DNA of 8,275 nucleotides from Chlamydiia bacterium (GTDB taxonomy: Bacteria; Chlamydiota; Chlamydiia; Chlamydiales; FEN-1388), in assembly GCA_003170575.1 (NCBI GenBank), contig PMZB01000261.1, forward strand, positions 977 through 9,251, in the 5' to 3' direction. Positions 5,109 to 8,275 of the stretch are shown here, one piece after another. Every line of letters begins with the position of its first letter. The stretch's first letter is position 1. A model generated the notes under the pieces. That model had not been told where the DNA came from, made no database searches, and saw nothing but the letters and a program-made list of their open reading frames with translations. A program made the position numbers and the translations under genes.

Positions 5109-6710
5109 ATGGCTACAGCTCTTCTTGACCAGATACGTATAACTGCTTTAACAACTCAAATGGCTGACCCTTCCGATGAACTCATAATCACTCAAAATGG
5201 ATGCGCGCTTTTACCAACTGCTCCTAGCAAATCATCCATCTCTTGCTCTGTTACAAAGTCTCTTCTCTCCTGTTTTCAGCAGATGTGTCTCAGTTCTCCG
5301 CAACCTTCTATCGCAGGAGAGCATCAAGTAAAAAACCTTACTCCAACGCTCTCCTCCCTTCAGCAAATCTTCGGGGCAAACCGGTTGGAAAGAAATTGTG
5401 CATTTATCAACCGCTATTCAAGTCAGGACAGCAAAATTCAAAAAAAAGTTACTTTAGAAAACTACCAAACCCTGCTGTACTGTCTTTTTCTTACCACAAA
5501 AGAAGATTTTGAAGAGCTTCTCCTTGAGATTCAAAGCACATCCACAGAGGTTCGCGGTGTAACTGGTGAAGCATTAAAAAAAGTTCGTGAGCTGTTTGCA
5601 AAGAAAACAATCGAAACATGCTCCAAGGCTGAAATAGATCAGCTGGAAACTCTTCTCCTACCCTTTTCACATCTGAAAGATGTCTTCTTGAAAGACGCAT
5701 CCTATACACAAACCTGTGTACACGCTCCAGCAACTTTTGCTGCAATGATGGAAAAAGCTGCTTGGGGGAAATATCTGCTCAAAACAAGAGAATGGACTGA
5801 AGATGAATGGGAGTATCTTTTTGGCAAAGTTTTTTCCCCACCACTTCTACCGGACCATCTTGTACTTCCCCATAAACAAGGGTATATGTACATGAGCCAT
5901 GTTGTTGAGGGAGATGGGGCATCGTTTCGGTTATTTGCTCTGCGAGGTGGCGCATCCTTTCGGTTATTTGCTCCGCTTGGTACATCCACAACTGATCCTC
6001 TTATTTTAGGTCGATCCACACGATGTCTTATGCCAACTGATGGTTTGATGGAATCCTTTCTCTCAGTTGCTGACAATCTCCGAGAAAACCCTGGGTCTGG
6101 AGGATGTATAGCAACGGCTGAGAAAATAAATGAACTTTTGAGGGATCCTAAGCTCGGTTTTGTAAAAACTCCCCACCAACAAATCCAAGTTATCGGCTAT
6201 AGCCAAGGAGGAGCACATGCCCAGTATCTTGCGGCACTTTTTGCACCTCGTATAAAAAAGCTGACAACTATATCTTCAATTGCGCCTGCTCCAGAAGTAC
6301 AAGCCAAATTCGCCAAGGTGAGTGAAACCATGACTGTTCTCCACATGCAGGACTGGGGCGATGTAGTTCCCTTTTTTGGAGGAGTGCTTACTCATAATGA
6401 TACTGTTCAAGTCAAGGTATTTAGGGCCGTCGTAGAACCTCCCGAAGATTTCTCCAAAAAAAATGCATGGAGGATTGCTTCTGATATCATGCACCTGCCT
6501 CAAACTCTCGACAAATTTTCCAAGGCACACTCACGTCTGACCGTGGCTGAGTCATATGAAGTGCGCACCTTTGAGAAAGAAAAAGCAAAGCTTCTGTGTC
6601 AACATGATCCTTCGGTAATTGATCCTTCTTGGGAAGAAGCAAGACTCTTTGCTTGTATTTTCCCCTCGTTAAAGTGTCCCGACATTACTGGTCAAATGGT
6701 TAAAGAATAA
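5109..6710 (+). CDS. Putative lipase (class 3)-like alpha/beta hydrolase
   Basis: A 533-residue protein from ATG 5109. The C-terminal half has a nucleophile elbow IGYSQGGAHAQYLAA (Ser about residue 365), like the GHSLGGALAQ of class-3 lipases. Next come HMQDWGDVVPFFGG (Asp about 418), a typical position for the acid residue with the GD-VP motif, and KAHSRL (His about 474) as candidate catalytic histidine. Together these suggest a Ser-Asp-His ester or phospholipid hydrolase. The N-terminal 220 residues are helical and unassigned, which fits a larger, possibly secreted effector rather than a housekeeping lipase. There is no clear Sec signal peptide. An 11-residue internal duplication (GASFRLFA twice) lies just before the hydrolase core. 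The gene overlaps comF by one base (TAATG). Substrate and export are unknown; the family call is fairly good, the triad moderately so. Confidence 0.7.
   Translation: MATALLDQIRITALTTQMADPSDELIITQNGCALLPTAPSKSSISCSVTKSLLSCFQQMCLSSPQPSIAGEHQVKNLTPTLSSLQQIFGANRLERNCAFINRYSSQDSKIQKKVTLENYQTLLYCLFLTTKEDFEELLLEIQSTSTEVRGVTGEALKKVRELFAKKTIETCSKAEIDQLETLLLPFSHLKDVFLKDASYTQTCVHAPATFAAMMEKAAWGKYLLKTREWTEDEWEYLFGKVFSPPLLPDHLVLPHKQGYMYMSHVVEGDGASFRLFALRGGASFRLFAPLGTSTTDPLILGRSTRCLMPTDGLMESFLSVADNLRENPGSGGCIATAEKINELLRDPKLGFVKTPHQQIQVIGYSQGGAHAQYLAALFAPRIKKLTTISSIAPAPEVQAKFAKVSETMTVLHMQDWGDVVPFFGGVLTHNDTVQVKVFRAVVEPPEDFSKKNAWRIASDIMHLPQTLDKFSKAHSRLTVAESYEVRTFEKEKAKLLCQHDPSVIDPSWEEARLFACIFPSLKCPDITGQMVKE
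5919..5984 (+). repeat. 33-bp imperfect tandem duplication inside the lipase-like gene
   Basis: Copy 1 (5919-5951) and copy 2 (5952-5984) share GCATC-TTTCGGTTATTTGCTC and much of the rest, differing at roughly eight positions. The period is a multiple of three, so the effect is an in-frame duplication giving GASFRLFALRG and GASFRLFAPLG in the protein. Confidence 0.8.
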
Positions 6711-7405
6711 TGAAACAGTTTCTATCAGAGTGTGTGAAAAGTATTTGTCACGTTCTTTTTCCTCCCCTCTGCCTCACCTGCGGGGAAAATCTGAAGCCAG
6801 GGTTTTGTTTGTTTTGCGAATCGTGCGTCCAAGCTTTAGATCTCCTTGAAGCAGAAGGAAGATGTGCGCGCTGTTTTTGTGAAAAAGAAGAACATGCTTC
6901 TTGTACAACTTGTAGAAACTTGCCCTTGAAGCTACGCCAGCAAGCTGTTTGCTTCGAAGAATCCCCTGTTTCAGCTCAACTTTTAAGCCTTGTCAGACAT
7001 GGCATAGCCGTAAGCGCTGCCGCCAGTTATATTACAGTACAACTCTATAAACTTCATTGGCCTCTGCCTGATCTTATTGTACCTACTCCTGGTGATTGGT
7101 TTGATGGAGAAAATGGTTGGAACTCAAGAAAAGCCTTATCAAAAGAACTGTCCCGTATTCTTCATAGGCCCTATGCAAACTGCATCCACCTCCACCGCCA
7201 CCTTCTTCCCCTTCGTCACCAGTGTTTAGAGGCACAACCAACCTTTACCGAAGCCCTTCGCTCTTCACAAGAGGCAACCAATAAAGTCGTTTTACTCATC
7301 CACGACCGCCTCTCAAACGGACGGGCTATTGCGCTCGCCGCTCAGTCGCTTCAAGAGGCGGGGGTTCACTCAGTATATGCAATCAGCCTTGTACAGAATC
7401 TCTGA
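6710..7405 (+). CDS. ComF-like protein: double zinc ribbon plus phosphoribosyltransferase fold
   Basis: A 231-residue protein with the ComF architecture. The N-terminal Cys-rich part has four CxxC pairs (C21/C24, C36/C39, C52/C55, C65/C68), fitting zinc ribbons. The C-terminal part resembles a type I phosphoribosyltransferase (PDLIVPTP near residue 120, and a final strand-loop-helix VVLLIHDRLSNGRAIALA at 193-210). ComF proteins take part in DNA uptake and recombination after transformation, or have unclear nucleotide-related roles in non-competent species. Two signatures are eroded here. The PRPP loop, usually VDD--TTG, reads IHDRLSNG, and the RGFNQ box reads NGWNS, so PRPP binding is doubtful. 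The ATG at 6710 shares its A with the TAA of the lipase-like gene and has no strong ribosome site of its own, so translational coupling is likely. The 3' end overlaps the opposite gene by 23 bp. Confidence 0.8.
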   Translation: MKQFLSECVKSICHVLFPPLCLTCGENLKPGFCLFCESCVQALDLLEAEGRCARCFCEKEEHASCTTCRNLPLKLRQQAVCFEESPVSAQLLSLVRHGIAVSAAASYITVQLYKLHWPLPDLIVPTPGDWFDGENGWNSRKALSKELSRILHRPYANCIHLHRHLLPLRHQCLEAQPTFTEALRSSQEATNKVVLLIHDRLSNGRAIALAAQSLQEAGVHSVYAISLVQNL

Positions 7406-8275
7406 TAATTTTCTTATATTCTTCAGGAAACTCTAAATCAAGCAATTGATTCAAATATTCTCTTGATTCTTCTTTCCATTTTTCTTCATCAAACATCAAT
7501 TTGACTTCTTGCTCCACCTGCCCATAAAGATTGGTAAAGAATGGGGAGATCTGAATTTTAGGCTTCTCACATATCTTTTTCAGAAAAGTTGAGAGAATTC
7601 TTACACTGCATTTAGAGGAAGGACCGCAAAGAAATGGTTTAAAATACTTGAAAAAGCGATCTAGAGGGTTATCCTCAAAACGGCTCAGGACTTCTTTTTC
7701 GGCATACTCCTGACAAAAAGCGCCTAATTCTTTCTCATCAAGAACTCGAACCAACTGTGAAAGCATGCCTCGAACCTCTTCCGAATACCACCGCGGCGCT
7801 CGAGTTCTTTCCTTAGACACTGCTTCAAAAACATCAGAATTTTTGAATTCAGTAATCTGGGCAAAAAGGCTTTCTCCATAGTGGTAGCCACTACTCCTTC
7901 TCAACCCTTCAGCCACCTCTCGCCCTCCCTGGCTCGAAAATGCTCGAGAAAACCACGAATCCCAGGCTTGAAATGTTTTGAGCACGTCCCCTTTCTTCCA
8001 AGTACCCACCTCAAAACCAAGCCAGAATAAGATATTCACTCCGCGAGAAAGCGCTACCTCATGCAAAGGATGAAAAACCGCATCAAGAATAGGAGTTTGA
8101 GGCTCAGGGAACAATTCTTTAATACTGTTGAGGTCTTGCTCCGAGTGCTTAAATTCCTCAAAACCTTGAACCTCCATCTCTTGCGTCATCGACGTTGCTA
8201 AGAGAAGGGCTACTTTTTCCACATAGATTTGTTCTAAAAGATCAGGAAATCGGCTCTTATAATAGGGACCATAAC
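7383..8275 (-). CDS. Hypothetical protein, N-terminus cut by right window edge
   Basis: The frame stays open from the stop at 7383 to the right edge. The GTG at 8222 is therefore probably not the start: upstream codons continue with normal-looking sequence (YKSRFPDLLEQIYVEKVALLL). At least 296 residues are visible. I do not recognise the family. The protein looks soluble and mostly helical, rich in Glu, Lys and Phe, with no membrane segment, no repeat and no nucleotide-binding motif. Blocks that look structured include HEVALSRGVNILFWLGFEVG, EEVRGMLSQLVRVLDEKELG and DNPLDRFFKYFKPFLCGPSS. It converges on comF with overlapping ends, so it belongs to a separate transcript. Its composition is in line with the other genes here, with no sign of recent transfer. 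Confidence 0.7.
   Translation of the reverse strand, partial: YGPYYKSRFPDLLEQIYVEKVALLLATSMTQEMEVQGFEEFKHSEQDLNSIKELFPEPQTPILDAVFHPLHEVALSRGVNILFWLGFEVGTWKKGDVLKTFQAWDSWFSRAFSSQGGREVAEGLRRSSGYHYGESLFAQITEFKNSDVFEAVSKERTRAPRWYSEEVRGMLSQLVRVLDEKELGAFCQEYAEKEVLSRFEDNPLDRFFKYFKPFLCGPSSKCSVRILSTFLKKICEKPKIQISPFFTNLYGQVEQEVKLMFDEEKWKEESREYLNQLLDLEFPEEYKKIIRDSVQG

Noticed and set aside
5092..5110. TTGACA followed by TATAAT, resembling a perfect promoter
   Set aside because: The hexamers are only 7 bp apart, far from the 16-18 bp needed, and the TATAAT overlaps the ATG at 5109. It is chance overlap with the ribosome site.

Overview
The window looks like chromosomal DNA from a member of the phylum Chlamydiae outside the classical Chlamydia genus (an amoeba- or environment-associated lineage such as a Waddlia-, Simkania- or Parachlamydia-like organism). 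The strongest evidence is the DnaA protein. Its N-terminal block ([10 protein letters not shown]), the junction [19 protein letters not shown], the Walker A variant [12 protein letters not shown], the [11 protein letters not shown] box and the [16 protein letters not shown] ending all match, from memory, the second chlamydial DnaA (C. trachomatis CT275 type). A small TPR protein resembling type III secretion chaperones lies beside it, which also fits.

Layout: (1) 3-1172 (+), the C-terminal part of a MutS-family ATPase, cut by the left edge. (2) 1184-2043 (-), a two-gene operon of a conserved-looking hypothetical protein followed by the TPR chaperone-like protein. (3) 2044-2713, about 670 bp without a convincing protein gene and the most interesting part of the window. 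It contains a GC-rich, foldable minus-strand RNA candidate ending in a terminator-shaped hairpin just before the operon's first gene. Next come an AT-rich tract with near-consensus DnaA boxes and three copies of a 27-bp interrupted palindrome, each with a 7-bp centre. Last is a hairpin leader directly in front of dnaA. (4) 2714-4081 (+), dnaA2. (5) 4078-5007 (-), a leucine-rich-repeat protein. (6) 5109-6710 (+), a putative class-3-lipase-like alpha/beta hydrolase, joined by a TAATG overlap to (7) 6710-7405 (+), a ComF-like zinc-ribbon/phosphoribosyltransferase-fold protein with a degenerate PRPP loop. (8) 7383-8275 (-), a hypothetical protein cut by the right edge.

The region is packed: three convergent gene pairs meet with an 11-bp gap, a 4-bp overlap (shared TTAA) and a 23-bp overlap, with no clear terminators between them. 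dnaA2 would make an AAA+ replication initiator or replication-linked regulator, and its upstream region carries the kind of repeated operator that such a protein, or a dedicated repressor, could bind. The TPR operon, the LRR protein and the lipase-like protein are plausible parts of the host-interaction apparatus (type III chaperone and candidate effectors), but only by family resemblance. The main candidates for something undescribed are the three-site palindrome array and the structured minus-strand RNA/leader, both in the dnaA2 upstream region.
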